Source: Gemmatimonadota bacterium | GTDB lineage: Bacteria > Gemmatimonadota > Gemmatimonadetes > Longimicrobiales > Gaopeijiaceae | DNA length: 64,000 nucleotides | Direction: 5' to 3' | Assembly: GCA_022823225.1 (NCBI GenBank) | Contig: JAJDXM010000048.1 | Coordinates: 27,180-91,179, forward strand | In this document: positions 1 through 11,601 of the stretch, piece after piece | How the letters are laid out: each line of letters begins with the position of its first letter | How positions within the stretch are numbered: position 1 is the first letter of the stretch | Made by a program: the position numbers and the translations under genes | Notes under the pieces: model-generated | What the model saw: the letters and a program-made list of their open reading frames with translations, nothing else | What the model was told of the DNA's origin: nothing | Databases searched by the model: none

Positions 1-159
1 GGACCGGTTGGCCTTGTCGAAGGAGGCCTTGAAGACGACGGGCAGCCCCGCGTGTCCGGCAGCGGACGCGACACCGCGGGCCACGGCCAGGTTGAGTCCC
101 TCGTCCTCCAGGACGCACGGACCCGCGAACAGCGTAAAGGTCTCGAGATCCGGCAACAT
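1..159 (-). CDS. kdsA: 3-deoxy-8-phosphooctulonate synthase (KDO-8-P synthase), N-terminal part only
   Basis: The reverse complement reads 53 codons from an ATG at 159 to the window edge. The protein opens MLPDLETFTLFAGPCVLEDE and reaches FKASFDKANRS, matching the KdsA pattern LIAGPCVIE...FKaSFDKANR; the lysine in FKASFDKAN lies in the PEP/arabinose-5-phosphate site of the family. KdsA condenses PEP with arabinose 5-phosphate to make KDO-8-phosphate for lipopolysaccharide. It follows pyrG after 69 bases on the same strand, and kdsB is one gene further upstream, so KDO formation, CTP supply and CMP-KDO activation are linked. The rest lies outside the window. Family assignment is firm; the start fits the usual short N-terminus. 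Confidence 0.9.
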   Translation of the reverse strand, partial: MLPDLETFTLFAGPCVLEDEGLNLAVARGVASAAGHAGLPVVFKASFDKANRS

Positions 160-228
160 CAGCCTGCCCGGGAATCCGTGGAACGAACCATCGCTGCCTC
201 CGGCCGGCGAACCGCCCGTGCCGGACTG

Positions 229-2738
<2,510 letters not shown>

Positions 2739-2860
2739 GAGAGCACCCCGGGAAGGGTGCGGCAACGCGAAGGCACTGTGACTTTCACGGACCTGAAGCT
2801 ACCTCTGAACAACATCGTTGGCAAGACGCGGGGAGGCCGTGATTCGCCCCTCAGCGCGGG

Positions 2861-3487
2861 TTACCGGCCCGGTTCGGCCCCGCTCACGGTGCTCGTGGGG
2901 CCTTGTCCACGGACGGCCAGGGCCAGAAAGTTCGCCAGGAGCCGCTTTCCCCCTTCGGTGAACCAGGATTCGGGGTGAAACTGGACGCCCCAGACGGGGT
3001 GCCTCCGATGGCGCATGGCCTGGATTTCACCGTGCTCTTCCTCGTCGGTGCTCCAGGCGATCGCAACCAGTTCCTCCGGCAGCCGGGGAGAGGTCACCAG
3101 CGAGTGGTAGCGGGTGACGCGCATGGGCGACGCGATTCCGGCAAAGATCGGATCACCGTCGTGAACGACCATCGAGGTCTTTCCGTGAACGGTGCGGGTG
3201 GCTCGGATCGTCTTCCCCCCGTAGGCTTCTCCGATGGCCTGGTGGCCAAGGCACACTCCCAGCGTGGGCACGGCGGGAGCGAGTTCGCGAATCGCATCCA
3301 CGCTGATCCCGGCTTCGGCGGGAGTACACGGTCCCGGCGACACGACCAGCCGCGTGATCCCGGCGCCTAGAAGTTCGTCGGTGGTGACCTCGTCGTTGCG
3401 GTAGACGCGCGGTCGTTCTCCGAGTTCGCCCAGGATCTGCACAAGATTCCAGGTGAATGAATCGTAGTTGTCTATGACTGCAAGCAT
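2861..3487 (-). CDS. Anthranilate/aminodeoxychorismate synthase glutamine amidotransferase subunit
   Basis: A 208-residue class I glutamine amidotransferase of the TrpG/PabA family. It starts MLAVIDNYDSFTWNLVQILG, has the oxyanion motif SPGPCTPAEAG, the nucleophile Cys79 in GVCLGHQAIGEAYGG, and the C-terminal His/Glu pair in QFHPES. It supplies ammonia to a chorismate-using synthase subunit (TrpE or PabB), and that partner is not in the window. Sequence alone does not separate tryptophan from folate use, and one protein may serve both. The ATG at 3487 was chosen over a longer open frame because homologues begin exactly at the MxxxxDNYDSFT motif. kdsB lies 122 bases downstream on the same strand. 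Confidence 0.92.
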   Translation of the reverse strand: MLAVIDNYDSFTWNLVQILGELGERPRVYRNDEVTTDELLGAGITRLVVSPGPCTPAEAGISVDAIRELAPAVPTLGVCLGHQAIGEAYGGKTIRATRTVHGKTSMVVHDGDPIFAGIASPMRVTRYHSLVTSPRLPEELVAIAWSTDEEEHGEIQAMRHRRHPVWGVQFHPESWFTEGGKRLLANFLALAVRGQGPTSTVSGAEPGR

Positions 3488-3575
3488 CTGCGCCCAGGCG
3501 GCGGTCGCTTCGAGTGGCGGCCCGGGGCGCCGGTGTGCGCCCAGGACCCGTTCGCTGTAATATGGCCGGCAAACC

Positions 3576-4601
3576 ATGAGCATGTACAGGAAATGTCTCG
3601 TCTGCGACCACGAGTTCGTTGCGAACGAAGCGCTCGAGCACCTCGACCGGGGGCGCAAGGTCGCCTTCGACCCGGAAAAGGGCCGCCTGTGGCTGATCTG
3701 CCGCGCCTGCTCGCGCTGGTCGCTCGTGCCGATGGAGTCGCGCTGGGAGGCGCTGGAAGAGCTGGAGAAGCTCGTCCGGGACCAGGCTCGGGTGCTGTCG
3801 CGGACGGACAATGTCGCGCTCCTCCGCGCCGGACCTCTGGAGATCGTGCGGGTGGGCCGGGCCCAGCTGCGCGAGGAGGCGTGGTGGCGCTACGGGAGGG
3901 AGCTGCGCCAGCGCCGCGAACGCTTCAGGAAGTTGTCGGCGGCCGGGACCATCGGTGCAGTGGCGGCGATCGCCGGTTCCTGGACGACGGGCGGTCTGGG
4001 CTTCGTGGGCGCGTGGCTCGTCTGGGACCGGGCTCCGGCGCTGGTGACCGGGGGAGCCCGCTGGCTCCGATTCGGAAACACGGCCTGGCGTGGCGAGGGA
4101 GAGTGCATTCGTTGCGGTCGCCCCATCGAACGCCTCCCCTACTCCGAACGCAGCAGCCTGATTCTCACTCCGGACGAGGGTTCGCCCGGAGTAATCGTGT
4201 CATGCCCGGACTGCGAACGGGCCCGGGAGAGCGGGTTGCTGCTGCAAGGACAGGAAGCCGCCCGGACGCTGCGCAGGGTCCTCGGGTTTCACCACTTCTC
4301 CGGTGCCTCCGGGGGGCGGGTCGACCAGGCCGTGCGGCTGATCGAGGCGTCGGGCGGGCCCGAGAGGCTGCCCAACCGCATTCTCAAGCGGGGGAAGCCG
4401 CTGGGCGCGGTAGGCAAGGTGGGCCGATTCGCGCTGGAGATCGCGGTTCACGAAGAGACCGAGCGCAGCCTGCTGGCAATGGAATTGGCCGAGTTGGAGG
4501 CGCATTGGCGCCGAGAGGAGGAACTGGCGCGGATCATGGACGGCGAACTGACCCCTCTGCCCCTGCTGGAGAGCTTTCGGCGCCGGCTGGCGGGAGGGTA
4601 G
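3576..4601 (+). CDS. Conserved hypothetical protein with two zinc-ribbon CxxC pairs and a hydrophobic segment
   Basis: This 341-residue protein is not assigned to a named family. It has CxxC pairs at residues 7/10 and 42/45 at the N-terminus and again at 177/180 and 210/213. Each set resembles one zinc ribbon. A charged helical stretch covers about 55-120 and a glycine/alanine-rich hydrophobic stretch about 122-152, which could be one or two membrane passes. The gene is transcribed away from pabA (88-base divergent gap) and faces nadE (21-base convergent gap). A second ATG two codons in is an equally possible start. Codon use and intact CxxC spacing support it as real; its function is unknown. 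Confidence 0.8.
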   Translation: MSMYRKCLVCDHEFVANEALEHLDRGRKVAFDPEKGRLWLICRACSRWSLVPMESRWEALEELEKLVRDQARVLSRTDNVALLRAGPLEIVRVGRAQLREEAWWRYGRELRQRRERFRKLSAAGTIGAVAAIAGSWTTGGLGFVGAWLVWDRAPALVTGGARWLRFGNTAWRGEGECIRCGRPIERLPYSERSSLILTPDEGSPGVIVSCPDCERARESGLLLQGQEAARTLRRVLGFHHFSGASGGRVDQAVRLIEASGGPERLPNRILKRGKPLGAVGKVGRFALEIAVHEETERSLLAMELAELEAHWRREEELARIMDGELTPLPLLESFRRRLAGG

Positions 4602-4622
4602 CCGCGGGATGCAGGGCCCGGG

Positions 4623-6473
4623 TCAATAGTCGACCGGCCGCAGATACGACTCCCCGATCGCGGTGTCCGAAAGAAGTGCGACCGTGGGCAGGCGCCTCTT
4701 CCAATGCGTGGACGACAGGCGCTTCCACACGATCGCGACCTCGGTCCCGCAGAACCCCAGCCGCGCCAGCGACGCGGGATCGTGGCCCTTCAGCAGGTGG
4801 TGGAGGATCGGGTCCGCGCGGTGGTAGGAGATTCCCAGCTCATCCTCATCGTGGACGCCGCGGATCAGGTCCGCGCTGGCGGGTTTGTCGACAATCTCGG
4901 CGGGGACCCCGAGGTGGCGAGCCAGCGTCCATACCTGGGTCTTGAAGAGATCCCCCAGCGGGTTGATCGGGGGGGAGTCGTCGCCATGCCAGGTGTAGTA
5001 GCCGAGCAGGCGCTCGCTCTTGTTTCCCGTCCCCAGCGGGAGGGCGTCCAGCTTCGCCGACTGGTCGAAGAGTATGGCCGACCGCATCCGGGCGGCGAGG
5101 TTGCCCCGCCGGGTCGGCGTCACATCGGGTTCGTGCTCCGAGACGTACGCATCCACCGCCGCGGTGATCGACACCGTGTGCTCCCGGGCGCCCGCCGCGG
5201 CGATCGCAATCTTCGCGTGAGCCAGGCTGTCCGCGCTCGATGTCGCATAGGGCAGCCGGAAGCCATGGACATTCGCGGGTCCGAGCGCCTTGCACGCCAG
5301 CAGGAGCGACACAGCGGAATCCACCCCGCCCGAAACCCCGATAACGACGCGCTCAAAGCCCCGCCGGCGCGTCACCTCGTCCCGGATGAACTCGACCAGC
5401 GCCAACTCCACGAGCTTCGGATCGATGTCGATCGTCTCCCGGTCGGCGGCGTCGGGCCGCGTCGGCTGCGGCGCCGCGGGCGACGTGGGACGCGGGCGCG
5501 CAGGCCCCGTTTCGGCTTTGCGCGAAGGGGCCGCGAGTCGGGCGTCCGAAGTCCTGCGGCCATCGGGATCCCTGTCGCTGCCCTGGCCGGCGGGAGACCA
5601 CGGTGGCCCGTCACCCGACCACGCCCGGTCCAGCGAAGCGCGCAGGCGCGGAAGCGCCGTGCTCAGATCGGCGAGGAAGGGCGACTCCTGCCGGGCCCTG
5701 AGGATCTCCCCGATGTCCACCGTCACGATCGTCCGTCCATCCGCGAAGAGCGGTCCCCTCGCCAGCAGGGCACCATCGGGTCCCCAGGCGGTGGAACCGC
5801 CGGCAAACAGTTTCCCGCCCTCGGACCCGGACAGATGCGCAAGGAGGAGGAAGATGCCGTGCTCCGTGGCGGTCCGTGCGGCGATCCGGTCCCATTCGGC
5901 CAGGTTGGCTGGAAGCGGCGAAGACCGGCTGTAGCCGCGCGCTGGCGACGCGCATCCGCTCAGGATGAGCTCCGCCCCGTCGAGCGCGAGGATCGACGGA
6001 GTGAGCGAGTGCCAGAGATCCTCGCAGATCAGCATGCCCATCCGGCCGAAGCGGGTGTCGAAGGCACGCACCTCGCGCCCCGGCTCCACGAAGCGCCTCT
6101 CCTCGAACAGGCCGTATGTCGGAAGGAAGACCTTGCGATGCACATGAACGATCTCGTAGCGGTCACCGGCCGGGGCAAGGTATGCGCTGCTGTTGTAGAT
6201 CCCCCGGCGTCCCTTCTCATAGAACCCGAGCACCAGGTCGCAGCCGCGCCCATCCGGGGGCCGCCCCAGCGACTTGACCAGGTCGCCCCCGGTGAGCGCG
6301 ACCTCCCGCGCCGCGCCTTCGACGAAGTACCCGCTGAGAACGGTCTCCGGGAACACCGCGAGGTCCGCGTCCGGGGGGAGCGCTTCCCGCACCAGAGCGA
6401 CGTTGGCGCTCACGTCGCCTTTCTTCGGCTTTACCTGACAGAGGGCGACCTGGAGGGTCGGACCGGTACCCAT
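4623..6473 (-). CDS. nadE: Glutamine-dependent NAD+ synthetase
   Basis: A 616-residue two-domain NadE. Residues 1-285 form a nitrilase-type glutaminase with the catalytic triad Glu43 (FPETVLSGYF), Lys114 (HVHRKVFLPTYG) and Cys150 (MLICEDLWHS). An Ala/Pro/Arg-rich linker spans about 290-345. The C-terminal ATP-pyrophosphatase domain has the P-loop SGGVDS at 381-386 and GTGNKSERLLGYYTWHGDDS. It amidates nicotinic acid adenine dinucleotide using ammonia released from glutamine. The ATG at 6473 is preceded by GGAGAG and fits the family start; a longer in-frame opening was rejected. The gene stands alone and diverges from the S41 protease gene. Confidence 0.95.
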   Translation of the reverse strand: MGTGPTLQVALCQVKPKKGDVSANVALVREALPPDADLAVFPETVLSGYFVEGAAREVALTGGDLVKSLGRPPDGRGCDLVLGFYEKGRRGIYNSSAYLAPAGDRYEIVHVHRKVFLPTYGLFEERRFVEPGREVRAFDTRFGRMGMLICEDLWHSLTPSILALDGAELILSGCASPARGYSRSSPLPANLAEWDRIAARTATEHGIFLLLAHLSGSEGGKLFAGGSTAWGPDGALLARGPLFADGRTIVTVDIGEILRARQESPFLADLSTALPRLRASLDRAWSGDGPPWSPAGQGSDRDPDGRRTSDARLAAPSRKAETGPARPRPTSPAAPQPTRPDAADRETIDIDPKLVELALVEFIRDEVTRRRGFERVVIGVSGGVDSAVSLLLACKALGPANVHGFRLPYATSSADSLAHAKIAIAAAGAREHTVSITAAVDAYVSEHEPDVTPTRRGNLAARMRSAILFDQSAKLDALPLGTGNKSERLLGYYTWHGDDSPPINPLGDLFKTQVWTLARHLGVPAEIVDKPASADLIRGVHDEDELGISYHRADPILHHLLKGHDPASLARLGFCGTEVAIVWKRLSSTHWKRRLPTVALLSDTAIGESYLRPVDY

Positions 6474-6574
6474 GCAGCTCTCTCCATCGTTGGAACAACG
6501 GGCAGGGGTGGCCCCGAGGGTGGACTTCGTTCCATTATCTTGAAGGTACCGCAAATCCGAAAGAGCAGATTCAC

Positions 6575-8164
6575 ATGCCCAGAATACTCCGAACCGGTTC
6601 GTTCATCGCACTCCTGATCACCACGGCGCTACCGCTCGCAGCCCAGACACGCGCCGGATCCCGGGCGGTCGACACCGACAGCGACGGGGCGCAGGTCTTT
6701 CTGCATGCGCTCAGCCGAATCTCCCTCCATCACGCGTCGGCATTGGAAGATTCCGCGTTGTGGGAAAAGGCCATCGACGGCCTGATCGAGCAGCTGGACG
6801 ACCCCTACGCGACGGTCTTTACCCCGGACGAATTCGGCCAGTTCACCGAGACGAACACGGGCAACTATGCCGGGATCGGGGTCCAGATCAGCCGCCTCGG
6901 CTCCAGGGTGACCGTCACGGCCGTGTTCCGCGATACGCCTGCCGACGGCGTGGGCATGCTCGTAGGTGACCGAATCGTGTGGGTCGAGGGTCACGACGCG
7001 CGCGAATGGTCGATCGACCAGGCGCGCGACTCGATTCGTGGCGAGCCGGGGTCGGTTGTCAACATCAGGGTGGCGAGGGACGGCTTTGCCGAACCGATCC
7101 CCCTGTCGATCGTCCGGGACAACGTCCATGTGTCGGCCGTGGCCTCGGCCTGGGCCGAACAGGGGATCATCGCACATTTCCGGATCGACCGGATCGCCCG
7201 CGGCGTCGCCGACGAGTTGAACGAGGCGCTGCTCGAGTATGCCGGCGCCCGTGCCGTGATCATCGACCTGCGCGGGAATCCCGGCGGCTACCTGGATGAG
7301 TCCCTGCGCGTCGTGGACCTCCTCCTCGCTCCGGGGCAGGCGCTGTTGAGCGCCGACACCAGAGGGCCGGGTGGCGAAGTCGACGAACAGACCTGGCGGG
7401 CCCGCAGCCCGGAGCGCCTCTCGGAAACGCCCATCATTGTTCTGGTGGACGGCTTCACGGCCTCGGCCGCCGAGATCATCTCCGGAGCGCTTCAGGACCA
7501 TGACCGGGCAGTGGTGATCGGAGATCGCACCTTCGGAAAGGGGGTGGTCCAGACCGTCTACCCGCTTCCGGCCGGCCGCCAGCTGAGAATCACGACCGGG
7601 TCGTGGTACACGCCGCTGGGACGCTCGCTTCACCGCGCGCGCAACCGTGACGGGACGCCCAGGCCCGAAGATGCGGAAACCGGATGGGTCGAGACCGCGG
7701 CCGGCCGGCGGCTGCAGACGGGTGGTGGCGTGTTTCCGGATGTGGCGGTGTCCCAGGAGCCTCCCAGGCCCGAGGAACTCGCCCTCATGAACCACGCGGC
7801 CGAGGCCGGGGTCCCGATCGGCGTGATGGTTCAGGAGTACTCCCTCGAGCTCGCCAAGGAGGCGCTCCGTTCGGGCAGCATCGCACGCCTTCCGCCGTCG
7901 GCCTTCGACGCCCTGGCGCAAGACCTCGTCGAGGCGGGCATGGACGCGGAGATCGTCGGCGATCCGGTCGCGAGGGCATACCTGGACCAGTGGGCCCAGC
8001 TCCGCTACCTGTACCGGGCCGATGCGCGCGCGCTGGGGATTGAAGTGGCCGCCGAAGAGGATCCGGTGCTCGCGGAGGCCCTGCGACTTGCACGCGCCGC
8101 GCGCACTCCGGGCGAGTTGTTCGCACTGGTGGACCAGGCGGGGCCGAGGAGGTCGGGTTCGTAG
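6575..8164 (+). CDS. Secreted S41 family carboxy-terminal processing peptidase with PDZ domain
   Basis: A 529-residue protein with a signal peptide (hydrophobic core about 9-22, ending LPLAAQ) that should send it to the periplasm or outer surface. A PDZ domain covers about 97-180. The peptidase domain includes the segment IIDLRGNPGGYLDES, the catalytic Ser297 in GFTASAAEII and Lys322 in TFGKGVVQ, the Ser/Lys dyad of C-terminal processing proteases. The roughly 150 residues after the catalytic domain are helical and unassigned. The gene is monocistronic, divergent from nadE and convergent with xerD. The substrate cannot be predicted. Confidence 0.93.
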   Translation: MPRILRTGSFIALLITTALPLAAQTRAGSRAVDTDSDGAQVFLHALSRISLHHASALEDSALWEKAIDGLIEQLDDPYATVFTPDEFGQFTETNTGNYAGIGVQISRLGSRVTVTAVFRDTPADGVGMLVGDRIVWVEGHDAREWSIDQARDSIRGEPGSVVNIRVARDGFAEPIPLSIVRDNVHVSAVASAWAEQGIIAHFRIDRIARGVADELNEALLEYAGARAVIIDLRGNPGGYLDESLRVVDLLLAPGQALLSADTRGPGGEVDEQTWRARSPERLSETPIIVLVDGFTASAAEIISGALQDHDRAVVIGDRTFGKGVVQTVYPLPAGRQLRITTGSWYTPLGRSLHRARNRDGTPRPEDAETGWVETAAGRRLQTGGGVFPDVAVSQEPPRPEELALMNHAAEAGVPIGVMVQEYSLELAKEALRSGSIARLPPSAFDALAQDLVEAGMDAEIVGDPVARAYLDQWAQLRYLYRADARALGIEVAAEEDPVLAEALRLARAARTPGELFALVDQAGPRRSGS

Positions 8165-8185
8165 TTCGGCGCCCGAGCGCCCGAA
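8165..8185. terminator. Possible bidirectional terminator hairpin
   Basis: An imperfect inverted repeat, TTCGGCGC CCGA GCGCCCGAA, sits directly after the S41 protease stop and before the convergent xerD stop. It can form a stem of about 8 pairs with one bulge on either strand. There is no clear U-run, so this is a modest call based on position. Confidence 0.3.
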
Positions 8186-8196
8186 TTCAGCGGAAC

Positions 8197-9117
8197 CTAC
8201 CGCGCGGGATCCGGCCCCCCGCTTCGCGGATGGAAGCGTCGGTGGGTCTCGCGCAGGTACTCCCGGTCGAGGTGCGTGTAGATCTGGGTGGTGGAGATGT
8301 CCGCGTGGCCGAGCATCTCCTGCACGGCGACGAGATCCGCGCCGCCCTCCAGCATGTGCGTGGCACAGGAATGCCTGAGCGTGTGCGGTGAAACCCGCCG
8401 CATGATCCCCGCGCGCTCCGCGCCGCGCGCGACGATCGTCCAGACCGACATCCTGCCCAGCCGCGTGCCACGCTGGTTGAGGAAGAGTGCTCCACCGCCC
8501 CGTCCGCGGTCCAGCTCCGGGCGCACTCCCGCGAGATACCGCGCGACGACCCGCAGCGCTGCGGCGCCGACGGGCACGATCCGTTCCTTGCCTCCCTTCC
8601 CGAAGACCATGCAGCACTCATGCTCCGGGTCCAGATCGGCCAGCGACAGCGCGGTCAGCTCGCTCACCCGCATGCCGGTGGCGTACAGGAGTTCGAGGAT
8701 GGCGCGGTCTCGCCAATAGACCCTGGAGTCGGGGTCCACCGCCTCGACGACCCGCGCGGCCTCGTCCCGACTCAGGAATTCCGGCAGCTTCCTGGTTGCG
8801 GCGGGACGGTCCATGCGGTCGGCGGGATTCTCCCTCACGATCCCTTCGCCCGCGAGAAACTCGAAGAAGGCCCGCAGCGCGGACTGGGTCCGGCGGATCG
8901 AGACCGGTGCCCTTCCCCGATTGCGCAGATGCACAACGTAGTCCCGCAGGACGAGGTGGTCGATTTCGTCCGGAGAATCAACGTCGCCACGCTCGTCCAG
9001 GTACCCGAGGAACCGTCTCAGGTCGCTCCGGTACGCGTCGCAGGTACGGGGGCGCAGACCCCTTTCGAGCGCGAGATAGTCCAGGAAGGGCTCGACATGG
9101 TACCGCCGCTCCAGCAT
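8197..9117 (-). CDS. xerD: Tyrosine recombinase, XerD type
   Basis: A 306-residue recombinase, the usual Xer length. It has an N-terminal SAM-like domain (about 1-95) and a catalytic domain with Arg150 (TGMRVSEL), Lys near 174-177 (GKGGKER), His245/Arg248 (HTLRHSCATH), His271 and nucleophile Tyr280 (TTQIYTHLD). Xer proteins resolve chromosome dimers at dif. The ATG at 9117 follows AAGGG at good spacing; an ATG at 9141 is an alternative. It is the last gene of the fatty-acid/ispF/DedA run, 32 bases after the DedA stop. XerC rather than XerD cannot be fully excluded without a tree. Confidence 0.9.
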   Translation of the reverse strand: MLERRYHVEPFLDYLALERGLRPRTCDAYRSDLRRFLGYLDERGDVDSPDEIDHLVLRDYVVHLRNRGRAPVSIRRTQSALRAFFEFLAGEGIVRENPADRMDRPAATRKLPEFLSRDEAARVVEAVDPDSRVYWRDRAILELLYATGMRVSELTALSLADLDPEHECCMVFGKGGKERIVPVGAAALRVVARYLAGVRPELDRGRGGGALFLNQRGTRLGRMSVWTIVARGAERAGIMRRVSPHTLRHSCATHMLEGGADLVAVQEMLGHADISTTQIYTHLDREYLRETHRRFHPRSGGPDPAR

Positions 9118-9149
9118 GCCGCCCTTCGCCTCCCGGGTCATCCGCGCCG

Positions 9150-9761
9150 CTACCCGGCTCCGGGTCGGCGGCCTCGCCACCACAGCCAGGCCACAAGCAG
9201 GGCGAGCACGACCGACACCGCCAGCAGCATGCGTTGTGTTCGTGCCATCGCCGCGACCACCGCATCCAGATTGTCCCCCGCGATGAAACCCAGCCACACG
9301 AGGACGCCGTACCAGATCGCGGAAGCGGCCAGCAGCGGGGGGACGACCCTGGCCGGCCCAAGTCCCGCCGCGCCGGCGAACACCGGGACGAGGGCCCGGA
9401 AGCCCGGAAGGAATCGTCCGGCGAAGATCGCCGCCACGCCCCAGCGCTTGTAGAAGGCTTCCAGCCGGCCCCATTGATGATCCGGGATCAGCCGCCGGCC
9501 GCGTCCCGTGCGGAAGAAGTCACGCCCGTAGCGTCTGCCCAGAACGTATACCCCAAAAGCGCCTGCCACGTTGAATGACCAGACGACGGCGAAAGCCGCT
9601 CCGGCGTTCAGCGTTCCCAGACCGGCGATGAATCCGCCGACCAGGATGAAGGTGTCGGCCGGGATGGCGGGAACGATGTTCTCGACCGTCGCCCCGAACG
9701 CAAGGACGACATACACTGCGAGAGGCGGCAGCTCCGTCAGCAGCTCAAGCGCATCGTCCAC
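9150..9761 (-). CDS. DedA family membrane protein
   Basis: A 203-residue integral membrane protein of the DedA/VTT group. Family features are ENIVPAIPADTFILVGGFIAG near the N-terminus, the membrane-re-entrant segment GRRYGRDFF, and the FAGRFLPGFRALVPVFAGAAG motif, whose arginine is conserved in DedA proteins. It ends with a transmembrane helix and a basic tail. DedA proteins act in the inner membrane; several are implicated in recycling undecaprenyl phosphate or in lipid scrambling. It lies 20 bases downstream of ispF, which feeds isoprenoid synthesis. Family assignment is firm; the specific transported lipid is unknown. Confidence 0.88.
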   Translation of the reverse strand: MDDALELLTELPPLAVYVVLAFGATVENIVPAIPADTFILVGGFIAGLGTLNAGAAFAVVWSFNVAGAFGVYVLGRRYGRDFFRTGRGRRLIPDHQWGRLEAFYKRWGVAAIFAGRFLPGFRALVPVFAGAAGLGPARVVPPLLAASAIWYGVLVWLGFIAGDNLDAVVAAMARTQRMLLAVSVVLALLVAWLWWRGRRPGAG

Positions 9762-9781
9762 GGGTCGGCCTCCGCAGGCAC

Positions 9782-10279
9782 TCAGCCGTCCCCGCTCCGC
9801 AGTGCGGCGACCGCAACGACGGCGATCCCCTCACCCCGCCCGATCCAGCCCATGCCCTCGTTGCTCTTGCCCTTCACGGAGACCGCATCGGGCGCGACTC
9901 CCATTCGTGCCGACAGGCGCTCGCGCATCTCGGTCGCCCGGGGCCCTACCCGGGGCTTCTCGCAGATCACAGTGATGTCCACGTTGCCGACGCGCCACCC
10001 GGCGCCCTGGATGAGTGCCACGGCGCGCGAGAGCAATTCCATCGAATCGGCGTCCCGCCAAGCGTCTTCGCCGGGAGGGAAGTGGGTCCCGATGTCTCCC
10101 AGACATGCCGCGCCGAGCAGCGCGTCGATCACCGCGTGGGCCACGGCGTCCGCATCCGAGAAGCCCACAAGTCCCGGAGAACCCGGGAAGCGCACACCAC
10201 CGAGCACGAGGGCACGGTCGGCGCCGAATCGGTGGGAATCGTATCCGACACCGACTCGGACGGCGGGCCGCTCTCCCAT
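9782..10279 (-). CDS. ispF: 2-C-methyl-D-erythritol 2,4-cyclodiphosphate synthase
   Basis: A 165-residue IspF, the usual size. The metal ligands Asp14 and His16 occur in GVGYDSHRF and a further histidine in HAVIDALLGA; the C-terminal signature GKSNEGMGWIGRGEGI is typical. It makes the cyclodiphosphate intermediate of the MEP isoprenoid pathway in the cytoplasm. It follows fabF after 51 bases on the same strand. ispE, the preceding pathway enzyme, is elsewhere in the window (45050-45982). Confidence 0.95.
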   Translation of the reverse strand: MGERPAVRVGVGYDSHRFGADRALVLGGVRFPGSPGLVGFSDADAVAHAVIDALLGAACLGDIGTHFPPGEDAWRDADSMELLSRAVALIQGAGWRVGNVDITVICEKPRVGPRATEMRERLSARMGVAPDAVSVKGKSNEGMGWIGRGEGIAVVAVAALRSGDG

Positions 10280-10330
10280 CTCAGCGACCTGAACCGGTGA
10301 AGCGACACGCCCGGCGCGGATGCATCGCCG

Positions 10331-11599
10331 CTACTCCTCGTACCTTGTGATTGCCAGGCAGGCGTTGTGGCCGCCGAAACCGAAAGAGTTGGTCAGGGCG
10401 ACCCGAACCGGGCGTCGCACGGCACCGTCCGATGCGTAGTCGAGGTCGCAGTCCTCGTCCGGCGTCGCGAGGTTGATGGTGGGCGGAATCTCGCCGGTGC
10501 GGCAGACCTGAACGCAGATGACCGACTCCACTCCCCCGGCCGCGCCCAGCAGGTGGCCCGTCATCGACTTGGTGGACCCGACGACGATGTCGTAGGCGCG
10601 GCGCCCGAGCAGCTCCTTGATCGCGCCCGTCTCCGCCCTGTCGTTGAGCGGGGTCGAGGTGCCGTGTGCATTGATGTAGTCGACCTCGCCAGGCGTGAGC
10701 CCCGCATCCTCCAGAGCGACTTCCATGGCGCGCACGGCGCCGGCGCCTTCGGGGTGCGGCGCGGTCATGTGGTGCGCGTCCGCGGTGGGCCCGTATCCGG
10801 CCACCTCGCCCAGGATTTCGGCGCCCCGGGCGCGGGCCCGGTCCATCTCCTCGAGCACCAGGCAACCGGCCCCCTCGCCGATCACGAAGCCGTCGCGCGT
10901 GGCGTCGAACGGGCGGCTGGCACCTTCCGGGTCGTCGTTGCGGGCGGACAGCGCCTTCATCGCCGCGAAGCCGGCCACCGAGATCGGCGCGATGGCCGCC
11001 TCGGCGCCTCCGGCCAGCATCAGTTCGGCCGAGCCGCTGCGGATGTAACGGGCCGCGTCCCCGATCGCGTGTGCGCTGGAGGCACAAGCCGACACGGTGG
11101 CGTAGTTGGGACCCCGCAAGCCATAGCGTATCGACACCAGGCCAGCGGCGATATCGGGGATCAGCATCGGAATCAGAAAGGGACTTACCCGCCGCGGACC
11201 CCGGTCGAACATGGTCCTGCAGTTCTTTTCCAGCGTGGCGATTCCGCCGATGCCGCTGCCGATCAGGACGCCGAAGGCACTTGGATCACATCCGGGCGGC
11301 GGACCCGACAATCCCGCCGATTCCATGGCCTGCACCGCCGCGGCAATGCCGAAATGCGCATACCTGTCGCATCGGCGCGCTTCCTTGCGGCTCATGTAGT
11401 CGACAGGGTCGAATCCCCTGACCTCGCACGCAATGCGTGTGGGAAACCCCTCAGGATCGAAGAGCGAAATCGGCGCCCCCCCGGGCTTCCCGGCGAGCAG
11501 CGCTTCCCAGCTCGACTTCACGTCCAGCCCCAACGGTGTCGCCATTCCCATCCCGGTGATGGCGACTCGTCGCTTCCCGTTTCGGATGCTCACGACCAC
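10331..11599 (-). CDS. fabF: 3-oxoacyl-[acyl-carrier-protein] synthase II (KAS II)
   Basis: A 422-residue condensing enzyme. The catalytic triad is Cys172 (VSACASSAHAIG), His312 (NAHGTSTPLND) and His349 (GHLLGAAGG); the KSMTGH and TNSFGFGGHN blocks are typical. It elongates acyl-ACP with malonyl-ACP. The start is GTG at 11599; a second GTG two codons later is as likely, and no ATG fits. No Shine-Dalgarno sequence is visible because an AT-rich palindrome (11602-11619) occupies the bases just upstream. It follows acpP after 78 bases, the largest gap but one in this cluster, so it may have its own control point. Confidence 0.96.
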   Translation of the reverse strand: MVVSIRNGKRRVAITGMGMATPLGLDVKSSWEALLAGKPGGAPISLFDPEGFPTRIACEVRGFDPVDYMSRKEARRCDRYAHFGIAAAVQAMESAGLSGPPPGCDPSAFGVLIGSGIGGIATLEKNCRTMFDRGPRRVSPFLIPMLIPDIAAGLVSIRYGLRGPNYATVSACASSAHAIGDAARYIRSGSAELMLAGGAEAAIAPISVAGFAAMKALSARNDDPEGASRPFDATRDGFVIGEGAGCLVLEEMDRARARGAEILGEVAGYGPTADAHHMTAPHPEGAGAVRAMEVALEDAGLTPGEVDYINAHGTSTPLNDRAETGAIKELLGRRAYDIVVGSTKSMTGHLLGAAGGVESVICVQVCRTGEIPPTINLATPDEDCDLDYASDGAVRRPVRVALTNSFGFGGHNACLAITRYEE

Positions 11600-11601
11600 A
11601 C

